64,000 bases of DNA, taken from contig NZ_JAFFZW010000003.1 of NCBI RefSeq assembly GCF_017826695.1, forward strand, positions 248,001-312,000. The letters are read 5' to 3'. Below the pieces are notes generated by a model that made no database searches, was not told the origin of the DNA, and worked only from the letters and a program-made list of their open reading frames with translations. The position numbers and the translations under genes are program-made. This stretch comes from Pseudomonas alliivorans (GTDB lineage Bacteria > Pseudomonadota > Gammaproteobacteria > Pseudomonadales > Pseudomonadaceae). Of this stretch, positions 37,192 to 47,055 are shown piece by piece. Numbering within the stretch: position 1 is the first letter of the stretch; each line of letters begins with the position of its first letter.

Positions 37192-37932
37192 ATGAGCAGC
37201 ACCGCACAAAATGCTGAAGGCGAAAAAATCCTGATCGTCGATGACGATCCCGGGCTGAGCAGCCTCCTGGAACGTTTCTTCACCAGCAAGGGCTATCGTG
37301 CCCGCGCCGTGGCGAACGTGGAGCAAATGGACCGACTGCTGTCCCGCGAGGTATTCAATCTCGTGGTTCTGGACTTGATGCTGCCTGGGGAAGATGGCCT
37401 TTCCGCTTGCCGTCGTTTGCGTGCAGCGAACAATCAGGTGCCGATCATCATGCTCACCGCCAAGGGCGATGAGTTGAGCCGTATCAAGGGGCTGGAACTG
37501 GGCGCCGACGATTACCTTGCCAAGCCGTTCAACCCGGACGAGCTGATGGCCCGCGTCAAGGCGGTTCTGCGTCGTCAGGCTGCACCCGTGCCCGGTGCCC
37601 CCGGCAGTGAAGACGAGTCGGTCAGCTTTGGTGACTATGTATTGTCCCTGGCGACCCGTGAGCTCAAGCGCGGTGATGAAGTGCACATGCTGACGACCGG
37701 TGAGTTCGCTGTCCTCAAGGCACTGGTCATGCACGCTCGCGAGCCGTTGACCCGTGACAAGTTGATGAACCTGGCCCGTGGCCGGGAATGGGATGCGCTG
37801 GAACGCTCCATCGACGTACAGATTTCCCGTCTGCGTCGTCTGATCGAACCGGATCCTTCCAAACCCCGTTATATCCAGACTGTCTGGGGCGTAGGCTATG
37901 TGTTCGTTCCCGATGGTGCCGGAAATCGCTGA
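37192..37932 (+). CDS. ompR: Two-component response regulator OmpR (AmgR-type)
   Basis: The product has 246 residues. The receiver domain has the acidic pocket at Asp17-19, phospho-acceptor Asp61 in LVVLDLMLPGEDG, and the conserved Lys in MLTAKGDE. The C-terminal OmpR winged helix includes MLTTGEFAVLKALVMHAREP and SIDVQISRLRRLIEPDPS. AAAGGAGC precedes the ATG. In P. aeruginosa the orthologous pair AmgRS controls envelope stress and aminoglycoside tolerance. A 13-bp stem-loop terminator separates it from the kinase gene. Confidence 0.95.
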   Translation: MSSTAQNAEGEKILIVDDDPGLSSLLERFFTSKGYRARAVANVEQMDRLLSREVFNLVVLDLMLPGEDGLSACRRLRAANNQVPIIMLTAKGDELSRIKGLELGADDYLAKPFNPDELMARVKAVLRRQAAPVPGAPGSEDESVSFGDYVLSLATRELKRGDEVHMLTTGEFAVLKALVMHAREPLTRDKLMNLARGREWDALERSIDVQISRLRRLIEPDPSKPRYIQTVWGVGYVFVPDGAGNR

Positions 37933-37973
37933 CAGCTCGTTTGTCAGAACAGAACACCGAAGATCCTGCCAGC

Positions 37974-38016
37974 CACGTCGATAATCTTGCATAGATTATC
38001 GACGTGCTGGTTTTTT
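37974..38016 (+). terminator. Perfect 13-bp hairpin with T-tract between ompR and envZ
   Basis: CACGTCGATAATC-TTGCATA-GATTATCGACGTG pairs without a mismatch and is followed by CTGGTTTTTT. It would uncouple or attenuate transcription from ompR into envZ, which starts 80 bases later. Confidence 0.88.
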
Positions 38017-38095
38017 GCGTTCGTACCTCGGGTCTGTCCCGCGTCCGGCAAACTTGCGAGCCCAGGCTCGCCCTGCAAAGTGTGTAGCTGCAGTT

Positions 38096-39406
38096 ATGAA
38101 GACACCGCTCTGGTTTCCGCAAAGCTTTTTCTCCCGCACCCTGTGGCTGGTGCTCATCGTCGTGCTGTTTTCCAAGGCGCTGACGCTGGTCTATCTGCTG
38201 ATGAACGAGGATGTGCTGGTCGACAGGCAGTACAGCCATGGTGTCGCCCTGACACTGCGTGCGTACTGGGCGGCTGATGAAAACGACCGGGAGGCGATTG
38301 CCGAAGCTGCGGGTCTGATTCGAGTGGTGGGCGGCGGAGTACCGGAAGGCGAGCAGCACTGGCCGTACAGTGAGATTTACCAGCGACAGATGCAGGCCGA
38401 ACTGGGGGCCGACACAGAAGTGCGTTTGCGTGTGCATGCACCCCCCGCGCTCTGGGTGCGCGCGCCGAGTCTGGGTGATGGCTGGCTGAAGGTGCCGTTG
38501 TATCCACATCCGCTGCGTGGTCAGAAGATCTGGAGCGTGCTGGGCTGGTTCCTCGCCATTGGCCTGCTGTCCACGGCGTCCGCCTGGATTTTCGTGCGTC
38601 AGCTCAATCAACCCCTCAAACGATTGGTCTTTGCGGCTCGCCAGCTGGGGCAGGGGCGCAGCGTGCGGTTGCCGATCAGTGACACGCCGAGTGAAATGGC
38701 CGAGGTGTACCGGGCTTTCAATCAGATGGCCGAGGATGTCGAGCAGGCGGGGCAGGAGCGTGAACTGATGCTCGCAGGTGTCTCCCATGACCTGCGGACA
38801 CCGCTGACCCGGCTGCGGCTGTCGCTGGAACTGATGAGCGACAACGAATTCACCGAGGGCATGGTTCGCGACATCGAGGACATGGACGCGATTCTCGACC
38901 AGTTTCTGGCCTTCATTCGCGACGGTCGTGACGAGGAAATCGAGGAAGTCGACCTGGGTGATCTGGTGCGTGACGTGGTCGAGCCGTTCAACAGTGCCGA
39001 AGACACCATCCGCCTGTGTCTGGAACCGATTCCCCCGTTTCCGCTGCGCCGCGTCTCGATGAAGCGACTGCTAACCAACCTGATCGGCAATGCCCGGCAC
39101 CATGCGGGCAATGGCATTGAAGTGGCGGCCTATGTATCGGGCGACCGGAATGCGCCCTACGTCGTGCTGAGCGTTCTGGACCGTGGTGCCGGTATCGACC
39201 CATCTGAGCTGGACACCATCTTCAATCCCTTCATACGCGGTGACCGTGCGCGCAGCGGCAAAGGCACTGGGCTTGGGCTGGCCATCGTCAAGCGCATCGC
39301 TGCCATGCACGGCGGTAATGTGGAGTTGAGGAATCGTTCGGGAGGCGGTCTGGAAGCGCGGGTGCGTCTGCCGTTGGGACTGATGTTGCCGAGGGATGCG
39401 GTTTAA
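38096..39406 (+). CDS. envZ: Sensor histidine kinase EnvZ (AmgS-type)
   Basis: This 436-residue inner-membrane kinase has TM1 at about residues 12-36, a periplasmic region (37-145), TM2 at about 147-168 and a HAMP domain (168-220). The H-box is GVSHDLRTPLTRLRLSLELM with His231, followed by the N-box LLTNLIGNARHHAG, then DRGAGIDPSELDTIFNPF and GTGLGLAIVKRIAAMHGG. It phosphorylates the OmpR-type regulator encoded upstream. The ATG at 38096 is chosen because TM1 homology begins there. The ribosome-binding site is weak. Confidence 0.94.
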   Translation: MKTPLWFPQSFFSRTLWLVLIVVLFSKALTLVYLLMNEDVLVDRQYSHGVALTLRAYWAADENDREAIAEAAGLIRVVGGGVPEGEQHWPYSEIYQRQMQAELGADTEVRLRVHAPPALWVRAPSLGDGWLKVPLYPHPLRGQKIWSVLGWFLAIGLLSTASAWIFVRQLNQPLKRLVFAARQLGQGRSVRLPISDTPSEMAEVYRAFNQMAEDVEQAGQERELMLAGVSHDLRTPLTRLRLSLELMSDNEFTEGMVRDIEDMDAILDQFLAFIRDGRDEEIEEVDLGDLVRDVVEPFNSAEDTIRLCLEPIPPFPLRRVSMKRLLTNLIGNARHHAGNGIEVAAYVSGDRNAPYVVLSVLDRGAGIDPSELDTIFNPFIRGDRARSGKGTGLGLAIVKRIAAMHGGNVELRNRSGGGLEARVRLPLGLMLPRDAV

Positions 39407-39417
39407 AGCGCCATGTT

Positions 39418-39448
39418 GATCGTGCCAACGCGATGCATTGGCACGATC
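39418..39448. terminator. Hairpin between convergent envZ and rimK
   Basis: GATCGTGCCAA-CGCGATGCA-TTGGCACGATC has an 11-bp perfect stem placed between two convergent stop codons. There is no long T-tract, but position and strength fit a shared terminator. Confidence 0.7.
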
Positions 39449-39455
39449 GTATTAC

Positions 39456-40361
39456 CTAGCCTTTCCCTTTGGTACGCGTCATGTGCGGGCCGCTGTTCTT
39501 CTCCAGGTACTCGATGATCATCCCGGCGACGTCCTTGCTGGTCGTCACCTCGATACCTTCAAGGCCCGGCGACGAGTTCACTTCCATCACAAGCGGGCCG
39601 TGATTGGAACGCAGGATATCCACACCCGCCACGCTCAGGCCCATGACCTTGGCAGCACGCAGGGCTGTCATGCGTTCTTCCGGAGTGATCTTGATCAGGC
39701 TGGCGCTGCCGCCACGGTGCAGATTGGATCGGAACTCACCCGGCTTGGCCTGGCGCTTCATGGAGGCGATGACCTTGTCACCGACCACGAAGCAGCGAAT
39801 GTCCGCGCCACCCGCTTCCTTGATGTACTCCTGAACCATGATGTCCTGCTTGAGGCCCATGAACGCCTCGATCACCGACTCGGCAGCGGTCGCGGTTTCA
39901 CAGAGCACCACACCGATCCCCTGAGTACCTTCCAGCACCTTGATCACCAGTGGGGCACCATTGACCATCTGGATCAGGTCGGGAATATCGTCCGGGGAGT
40001 GGGCAAAACCGGTGACCGGCAGCCCGATCCCGCGCCGCGAGAGCAGTTGCAGAGAGCGCAGCTTGTCCCGTGAGCGGGCAATGGCCACGGATTCATTGAG
40101 CGGAAACACACCCATCATTTCAAACTGGCGCAACACCGCGCAGCCATAGAACGTCACTGACGCACCGATGCGCGGAATCACCGCATCGAAGCCCTCCAGT
40201 GGTTTGCCGCGATAATGGATCTGCGGCTTATGACTGGCGATATTCATATAGGCGCGCAGGGTATCGATCACCACCATCTCGTGGCCACGCTCAATACCAG
40301 CTTCGACCAGACGACGGGTGGAATACAGACGCGGGTTACGCGAAAGCACAGCGATCTTCAT
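39456..40361 (-). CDS. rimK: Ribosomal protein S6 glutamate ligase RimK
   Basis: This 301-residue ATP-grasp ligase adds glutamate residues to the C-terminus of ribosomal protein S6. It begins [23 protein letters not shown]-grasp motifs are [40 protein letters not shown] and [17 protein letters not shown]. It is the last gene of the rimA-rimB-rimK operon. In P. fluorescens RimK activity alters the proteome and is tuned by RimA, RimB and cyclic di-GMP; that applies by orthology. The start overlaps the rimB stop (ATGA). Confidence 0.97.
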   Translation of the reverse strand: MKIAVLSRNPRLYSTRRLVEAGIERGHEMVVIDTLRAYMNIASHKPQIHYRGKPLEGFDAVIPRIGASVTFYGCAVLRQFEMMGVFPLNESVAIARSRDKLRSLQLLSRRGIGLPVTGFAHSPDDIPDLIQMVNGAPLVIKVLEGTQGIGVVLCETATAAESVIEAFMGLKQDIMVQEYIKEAGGADIRCFVVGDKVIASMKRQAKPGEFRSNLHRGGSASLIKITPEERMTALRAAKVMGLSVAGVDILRSNHGPLVMEVNSSPGLEGIEVTTSKDVAGMIIEYLEKNSGPHMTRTKGKG

Positions 40362-40834
40362 GCAGCACCTGAGGAAGTAGAGGCCGGGAACACCGGCTTG
40401 TCTTGTACATAAGTAATGCCCGGATTGACGACCAGTTGGCCGTCGATCAAAGCGTTGGAGCCCAGCAGCAGTCGATAACGCATCGACTTGCGGCATGCCA
40501 GGGTAAATTCCACTGGCCAGATGCGATCACCCAGGGCCAGCGTGGTGCGAATGACGTAACGCACCTGTGCCTGGCCGTTGGAGCTTTTGATGGTTTTCAT
40601 GGCAACCAGCAGTGCCTCGCAGCGACGATGCCGCAACTGAACCACGGTACCCAGATGCGCGTTGAAACGAACCCATTTCTGGCCATCGCGTTCGAAAGGT
40701 TCTATTTCCGTCGCATGCAGGCTCGATGTACTGGCGCCGGTATCGATTTTTGCCCGAAGGCCCGCCACCCCCAAATCGGGAAGCGCCACCCACTCGCGCA
40801 GGCCGATGACTGTCAGATGGTCGAATGTTTTCAA
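40358..40834 (-). CDS. rimB: RimB, retropepsin-like/ATP-dependent zinc protease family
   Basis: This 158-residue protein has an aspartyl-protease-like signature [19 protein letters not shown] (Asp31 in DTGA) and a second hydrophobic strand [19 protein letters not shown], as in the family often annotated as ATP-dependent zinc protease. In P. fluorescens RimB modulates RimK and the glutamated S6 tail. Overlapping rimK by four bases and 16 bases after rimA, it is clearly in the same operon. Confidence 0.9.
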   Translation of the reverse strand: MKTFDHLTVIGLREWVALPDLGVAGLRAKIDTGASTSSLHATEIEPFERDGQKWVRFNAHLGTVVQLRHRRCEALLVAMKTIKSSNGQAQVRYVIRTTLALGDRIWPVEFTLACRKSMRYRLLLGSNALIDGQLVVNPGITYVQDKPVFPASTSSGAA

Positions 40835-40850
40835 TGCGATTCCGTATGTA

Positions 40851-41633
40851 TCAAGACTTCTGCCAGGCGTCGGGGCTGATCCGCGCCAGGGCTTTGAACG
40901 CAGGTTTGGCGAACCAGTAACCCTGCATCAGGAAAATGCCGCAATCCGCGAGGAAGTCCCGCTCCTCTACACTTTCTATTCCCTCGGCGATGACTTTAAT
41001 CCCTAACTCCGAACACATTGTGACAACCCCACGAACAATAGCCTGACGCGCGCGATCGCGGTGGATATCGCGGATCAGATTCATGTCGAGTTTTATCAGG
41101 TCGGGTTGAAAATCAGCCAGCAGGGACAGGCCGGAATGGCCAGCGCCGAAATCGTCGATGGCGGTCATGAATCCGAACTCACGGTACTCGCGCAGAATAT
41201 TGCTCAAGTGGCCGCGATCATCCACATGCTCGGTTTCGATTGTCTCGAAAATCAGGTGCTCAATGGGGAAATTATGTGCCTTGGCCGCTTCCAGTGTGCT
41301 GCGGATGCACAGCTCGGGACGATACACGGCATTGGGCAGAAAGTTGATGGAAAGTCGTTCGTTCATGCCCAGTCGCGCGGCACCGGCGATGGCGGTGGTC
41401 CGGCATGCCTGATCGAAGCGATAGCGGTTCTGGTCCGTGACCTGGCTGAGCACCGAATGCGCGCCTTCGCCGTTGGGGCCACGCACCAGTGCCTCATGAG
41501 CAAAGATGGAGTGGTCGCGCAGATCTACAATGGGCTGATAGGCATAGTCGAACGAAAAATTCAGTTCCGGACTGTTTGTACAACCTTCGCACCCCTTCCT
41601 GGGGGCGGTCAATGAAGCTGGAAAGTCGGTCAC
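40851..41633 (-). CDS. rimA: RimA, EAL-domain cyclic di-GMP phosphodiesterase
   Basis: The 260 residues contain a single EAL domain: YQPIVDLRDHSIFAHEALVRG, RLSINFLPNAVY, LIFETIETEHV, AIDDFGAGHSGLSLLADF, PDLIKLDMNLIR and GIKVIAEGIES, with the metal-binding acidic residues of active phosphodiesterases. No transmembrane or sensor domain is present, so it is a short cytoplasmic enzyme. It starts with GTG, with GGGAG upstream. As the first gene of rimABK it links cyclic di-GMP to ribosome modification. Confidence 0.92.
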   Translation of the reverse strand: MTDFPASLTAPRKGCEGCTNSPELNFSFDYAYQPIVDLRDHSIFAHEALVRGPNGEGAHSVLSQVTDQNRYRFDQACRTTAIAGAARLGMNERLSINFLPNAVYRPELCIRSTLEAAKAHNFPIEHLIFETIETEHVDDRGHLSNILREYREFGFMTAIDDFGAGHSGLSLLADFQPDLIKLDMNLIRDIHRDRARQAIVRGVVTMCSELGIKVIAEGIESVEERDFLADCGIFLMQGYWFAKPAFKALARISPDAWQKS

Positions 41634-41812
41634 GTCGCACTCCCTACGGGGTAAAGGCTGTGAAATTGAAGCAGGTTGTTTTTGACAGGCAAGGATCGGT
41701 TACTTCATGTTCGTGTCGATATGAGGTCTTGCATGAGCGAACGCCTGAGGGCCGTCACTGATTGCAAAACGCCTGGTAAACGTTCTGACTGTTATAAGGA
41801 TGAGGAATTCAT

Positions 41813-42220
41813 ATGGCACAAAAGCCAGAAGAAGACGACAAGGTTCGTTTGGACAAATGGCTGTGGGCAGCGCGTTTTTTTAAGACCCGCGCCTTGGCCA
41901 AGGCCGCCATCGAAAGTGGCAAGGTGCACTGTCGCGGCGAACGCTGCAAGCCCGGCAAGGAGCCCCGTGTGGGCGACGAGTTTCAGATTCGCATGGGTTT
42001 CGATGAGCGCACCGTCGTGGTCGAAGCGCTGTCCGTTGTGCGTCGTGGCGCTCCCGAAGCGCAGACACTTTACCGCGAAACACCGGAAAGCATTACGCGG
42101 CGCGAGCATGCGGCCGCGCAACGCAAGGCGGGCAACCTGGGCGTCACGACTGAGGGGCGACCGACCAAGAAGCAGCGTCGTCAGATTTTCGATTTCCGTG
42201 GCGTCCAGCGCGACGTTTGA
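41813..42220 (+). CDS. hslR: Ribosome-associated heat-shock protein Hsp15
   Basis: This 135-residue S4-domain RNA-binding protein (VRLDKWLWAARFFKTRALAK, then AIESGKVHCRGERCKPGKEP) has a basic C-terminal tail ending KKQRRQIFDFRGVQRDV. Hsp15 binds free 50S subunits carrying a nascent chain and helps recycle stalled complexes. It is divergent from the rimABK operon and 174 bases upstream of hslO, matching the usual hslR-hslO pairing. Confidence 0.93.
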   Translation: MAQKPEEDDKVRLDKWLWAARFFKTRALAKAAIESGKVHCRGERCKPGKEPRVGDEFQIRMGFDERTVVVEALSVVRRGAPEAQTLYRETPESITRREHAAAQRKAGNLGVTTEGRPTKKQRRQIFDFRGVQRDV

Positions 42221-42394
42221 GTTCTGCCGCTGAACACCTGCGTGGCCGGCCTGAAATGCCGTGCGGCTTGGAAGACTACCGGATAGCTCCTAAAATGGCG
42301 GCCAAACGGCACGATGCAGAGTGTTTCATCGCGCTTTGCCCGGCGCATTCACGTCGACTGCCCTCACAGATACCCACCTCAGATACCTTCTTTT

Positions 42395-43297
42395 ATGAAC
42401 GATACCCCGGACATCGATTTCACCCAGCGCTTTATCTTTGACGAAAGCGACGTTCGCGGAGAACTGGTCGCCCTCGAACGCAGCTATGCCGAAGTGCTCG
42501 CCAAACATCCGTACCCCGAGCCGGTCGCAGAGCTGCTTGGCGAGCTGATGGCCGCCGCTGCCTTGTTGGTAGGCACGCTCAAGTTCGACGGTCTGCTGAT
42601 TCTGCAGGCAAGGTCCAGTGGCGCGGTCCCGTTGCTGATGGTCGAGTGCTCGAGCGAGCGCGAACTGCGTGGCATCGCCCGCTACGACGAGGCCTTGATC
42701 ACGCCGGATGCCGGGTTGCAGGACCTGATGCCTGATGGTTCGCTGACACTCACCATCGACCCCCGCAAGGGCAAGCGTTATCAGGGCATTGTTGCCCTGG
42801 ACGGTGTCGATCTCTCCGAGAGCCTTTCCAGCTACTTCGTGATGTCGGAGCAGCTGGGCACACGCTTCTGGCTCAAGGCTGACGGCCATCGCGCTCGCGG
42901 CCTGTTGCTGCAACAGTTGCCGGTGGCGCAGATTCCCGACCCTGAAGAGCGGGACGCCAGTTGGGAACACGTCATTACGTTGGCCAGCACCCTGACTGCC
43001 GAAGAAATGCTGAGCCTGGACAACGCGACCATCCTGCATCGCCTGTACCACGAAGACCCGCTGCGCCTGTTCGACATCCAGCCTATCTGCTTCCGCTGCA
43101 GCTGCTCGCGCGAGCGTTCGGCCAACGCGTTGGTCAGCCTTGGGCTTGAGGATGCACAGCAACTGGTGCAGGAGCACAACGGCACCATTGAGATCGACTG
43201 CCAGTTCTGCAACGAGCGCTATCTGTTCGATGCCACTGACGTGGCCCAGCTGTTCGCTGGCGGCGGTGTCGATTCGCCATCTGACACGCGTCATTAA
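42395..43297 (+). CDS. hslO: Redox-regulated chaperone Hsp33
   Basis: This 300-residue chaperone is activated by oxidation. The C-terminal zinc-binding redox switch is visible as CFRCSCSRE (CxC) and CQFCNE (CxxC). The N-terminal part ([40 protein letters not shown]) matches Hsp33. The ATG at 42395 gives the family N-terminus ([12 protein letters not shown]); the longer frame from 42314 is not supported. Confidence 0.95.
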   Translation: MNDTPDIDFTQRFIFDESDVRGELVALERSYAEVLAKHPYPEPVAELLGELMAAAALLVGTLKFDGLLILQARSSGAVPLLMVECSSERELRGIARYDEALITPDAGLQDLMPDGSLTLTIDPRKGKRYQGIVALDGVDLSESLSSYFVMSEQLGTRFWLKADGHRARGLLLQQLPVAQIPDPEERDASWEHVITLASTLTAEEMLSLDNATILHRLYHEDPLRLFDIQPICFRCSCSRERSANALVSLGLEDAQQLVQEHNGTIEIDCQFCNERYLFDATDVAQLFAGGGVDSPSDTRH

Positions 43298-43389
43298 CCG
43301 GACCGCAAACAGCCTCCAGAATACGACGTGGGCCCTGTAATCCAGTTCTGACAGGAGGGTTCTACCATTCCTGAGCTTTTCTGGCATAA

Positions 43390-45018
<1,629 letters not shown>

Positions 45019-45032
45019 TTAAACATTCTCGA

Positions 45033-45100
45033 CGCCGCGCCTCGGCGCGGCGCTCGGAAATGCTCAAGCAAACGCCTCGACTTGTCGGGGCGTTTGCTTG
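45033..45100 (+). terminator. Two hairpins after pckA
   Basis: A 9-bp GC stem (CGCCGCGCC-TC-GGCGCGGCG, 45033-45052) is followed by a 17-bp stem (45065-45100) starting CAAGCAAACGCC and ending GGCGTTTGCTTG with one wobble pair and a tiny TT loop. There is no long T-tract; strength and position fit a terminator or mRNA-stabilising structure. Confidence 0.7.
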
Positions 45101-45147
45101 TCCGGGATACTGCCTGGGTGTTGCACATCATGAAAAGGAGCTGTGTT

Positions 45148-45648
45148 TTGACCCCGACCGACATCCTGATTCAACGTTTCGAGCCGCATCACCAGCAGGG
45201 CGTGGTTGATGTGATTCTGCCCATTCAGCGCGAAGAGTTCGGTATCGCCATCACTGCCGAGGACCAGCCGGATCTCAAGAGCATTCCCGATTTCTATCAG
45301 AGTGGCACCGGAGATTTCTGGGTCGCCACGCATGGTGAGCAGGTCATCGGAACCATCGGGCTCAAGGACATTGGTGCAGGGCAGGCGGCGCTGCGAAAGA
45401 TGTTCGTCGCCGCGCCGTTTCGCGGACGTGAATTCTCGGTGGCCGCCAGGCTGTTGGACAGGCTGATCGAAGACGCCAGGGTCAAGGGCGTCAGCGAAAT
45501 ATTCCTCGGCACCACCGACAAATTCCTCGCCGCACACCGGTTCTATGAAAAGCACGGGTTCAGCGAGGTAGCCAGGGAAAACCTGCCTGAAAGCTTTCCG
45601 CTCATGGCGGTGGACAGCCGGTTTTATGTGCTGGGGCTGAAAGGCTGA
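45148..45648 (+). CDS. GNAT-family N-acetyltransferase
   Basis: This 166-residue single-domain GNAT protein has the acetyl-CoA loop LRKMFVAAPFRGREFSVAAR and the C-terminal FYEKHGFSEVARENLP. The acceptor is unknown. TTG at 45148 is chosen because AAGGAG lies seven bases upstream; an ATG at 45130 would place that sequence inside the gene. Its 3' end overlaps the convergent unknown gene by 25 bases. Confidence 0.82.
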   Translation: MTPTDILIQRFEPHHQQGVVDVILPIQREEFGIAITAEDQPDLKSIPDFYQSGTGDFWVATHGEQVIGTIGLKDIGAGQAALRKMFVAAPFRGREFSVAARLLDRLIEDARVKGVSEIFLGTTDKFLAAHRFYEKHGFSEVARENLPESFPLMAVDSRFYVLGLKG

Positions 45649-46334
45649 CCCTTCCGGGTGTTGAGCATGTCCATGACTGAACTGTCGCCCGAGGTCAGGT
45701 TGTCCACATAGTTGGCCGGGTATTGCGCCTTTTCTATGGGCGGCAGGGCGTTGTAATGCTCGAGGATCATGAACAGGGTCTGGGTGCTTTTGCCGATTTC
45801 GTTGTATTCGTCGACGTAGCGTTGGCACATTTCACGATTCCAGGTCTCCTGCTGTTTATAGTTTTCACGATAGGCAGCCTTTCGCTCATTGAGCGTGAAG
45901 TCGCCGCTTTCGTCATAGATGATCAGTCTGAGCGCGTCTTGCGACAGCCCGGCGAAAGGATTTTTTGCCAGCCCGTTGGTGAATCGTGTGGCCTGTCTGG
46001 CTCTTTCGAGCAGGTCCGGATCCTGGGTATCGGGAACCTCGGCATCGTGAGTTGCCTTGTTGGTGTAGTAACTGCTGTCGGTCAACTTGTCGATGACTGA
46101 TCTGGCAAGCGTGCCCAGCTTCTTTGAGTCCAGAAGAGCATCACGAGAATTGGCACGTGCAGCACTGTCATTCAGTTGCCTGGCCAGATTGGAAAATGTC
46201 GCGCCGTCCGATGGGCGATTCACTGCGCCAGACGCTTGGGGGCTGGTACTTTTGGTTGCCGGAGAAGGGATGTCAGAGACAGTCTTCTGAAGACTGCTGA
46301 CAATTGCTGTTGGTGGAGAGTGAGTGTCTATCAC
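45624..46334 (-). CDS. Unknown protein with a consensus sigma-28 promoter
   Basis: The product has 236 residues and I do not recognise the family with certainty. It has no signal peptide or membrane helix. Residues 1-45 are rich in Ser, Thr and Pro (disordered-looking), followed by helical stretches such as SNLARQLNDSAARANSRDAL, and by ALRLIIYDESGDFTLNERKA, whose DESGDFTLNE resembles an EF-hand-like acidic turn. It starts with GTG, with GAGGA seven bases upstream. An exact FliA promoter (TAAA-N15-GCCGATAA, 46411 to 46385) lies 51 bases before the start, so it probably belongs to the late flagellar regulon. The Ser-rich N-terminus would also fit an exported substrate, but that is speculation. 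Confidence 0.75.
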   Translation of the reverse strand: MIDTHSPPTAIVSSLQKTVSDIPSPATKSTSPQASGAVNRPSDGATFSNLARQLNDSAARANSRDALLDSKKLGTLARSVIDKLTDSSYYTNKATHDAEVPDTQDPDLLERARQATRFTNGLAKNPFAGLSQDALRLIIYDESGDFTLNERKAAYRENYKQQETWNREMCQRYVDEYNEIGKSTQTLFMILEHYNALPPIEKAQYPANYVDNLTSGDSSVMDMLNTRKGQPFSPST

Positions 46335-46384
46335 GATCGCGTCCTCGCGGTACTAGCCGGTCCATGGCGCTATCTGCTTCATCT

Positions 46385-46411
46385 TTATCGGCACCTTACA
46401 GGTGAGCTTTA
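46385..46411 (-). promoter_or_regulatory. Sigma-28 (FliA) promoter, exact consensus
   Basis: On the minus strand TAAA (46411-46408) and GCCGATAA (46392-46385) are separated by exactly 15 bases, matching the enterobacterial/Pseudomonas FliA consensus at every fixed position. Transcription would start near 46377 and enter the unknown gene at 46334. Confidence 0.8.
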
Positions 46412-46421
46412 GCCGACAGAC

Positions 46422-46452
46422 GACATGCGCGTCGATTGTCGACGCGCATGTC
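46422..46452. terminator. Perfect 14-bp hairpin upstream of the sigma-28 promoter
   Basis: GACATGCGCGTCGA-TTG-TCGACGCGCATGTC pairs fully and is followed on the plus strand by TTCTTTTA. On the minus strand it lies between the small secreted-protein gene and the FliA promoter and would insulate them. Confidence 0.75.
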
Positions 46453-46500
46453 TTCTTTTACTTCATCGTGAACTCGGCAGCCCAAGCGCAGGTAGAGAGA

Positions 46501-46689
46501 TTAGTGGCGCGTGAAGTAGCGGTACAGATTGCACCTCGACAGTTCGTTGCGGTTTATCGGGCGGTGTTCAGCGCGCACCGTCCCCAGATTCTTGAACGTC
46601 ACTGTAACCGGTGGTCCGGCCTGTGCTGCAACGGTTACGCCCAGAGTAGCCAGAGCAAGAAAGCTTAGTGCGATGTAATTGTTTTTCAT
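46501..46689 (-). CDS. Small secreted protein, 62 residues, unknown function
   Basis: The product begins MKNNYIALSFLALATLGVTV and has a clear Sec signal, with likely cleavage after AQA, leaving about 38 residues: GPPVTVTFKNLGTVRAEHRP and a C-terminal part with a single Cys ending YFTRH. AAGGA sits seven bases before the ATG. The mature peptide is basic, rich in Arg and Asn. A 366-base gene-free upstream region contains room for regulation. No family is recognised; the signal peptide and start signal support it as real. Confidence 0.7.
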   Translation of the reverse strand: MKNNYIALSFLALATLGVTVAAQAGPPVTVTFKNLGTVRAEHRPINRNELSRCNLYRYFTRH

Positions 46690-47055
46690 GGTGATGTCCT
46701 TAAGTTAAACGATTAACGTCATGTTATGTGCAGTGTGTTCAATGGCAGACAATCGGCGGCAACAGGTGCCCGAGGCCGATTGGGATCGTCCGATTAATAA
46801 TGGATGTTGAGCGTCGGGATTCAGGCGAGGTATAGCGTCGCTGCTGTCCACTGCCAGAACTTTTAATCAGCTCTCGAGAAAGAAAGCAACAGGTTGTAAT
46901 GGGTATCTAAAATAAACAGCGAAGTAACATGGTTATTCTTGTGTGGCGTATTTTTTGACTGTTAACTGTGCTGGCGAAAGTTGCTTTTTTGGGCTTCGTT
47001 CAACGCTTAAACGTTATAGCTGCGCCCTTCATTGTTGAAGGGCGCGACTTGGGAA
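46690..47055. other. Gene-free AT-richer stretch
   Basis: About 366 bases between the small secreted-protein gene and the cupin gene. It is clearly more AT-rich than its surroundings, with several short T and A runs (46949-46954, 46985-46990) and a hairpin GCGCCCTTCA-TTGT-TGAAGGGCGC at 47022-47045 just after the cupin stop. I see no credible coding frame. It presumably holds the promoter for the secreted-protein gene. Confidence 0.6.
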
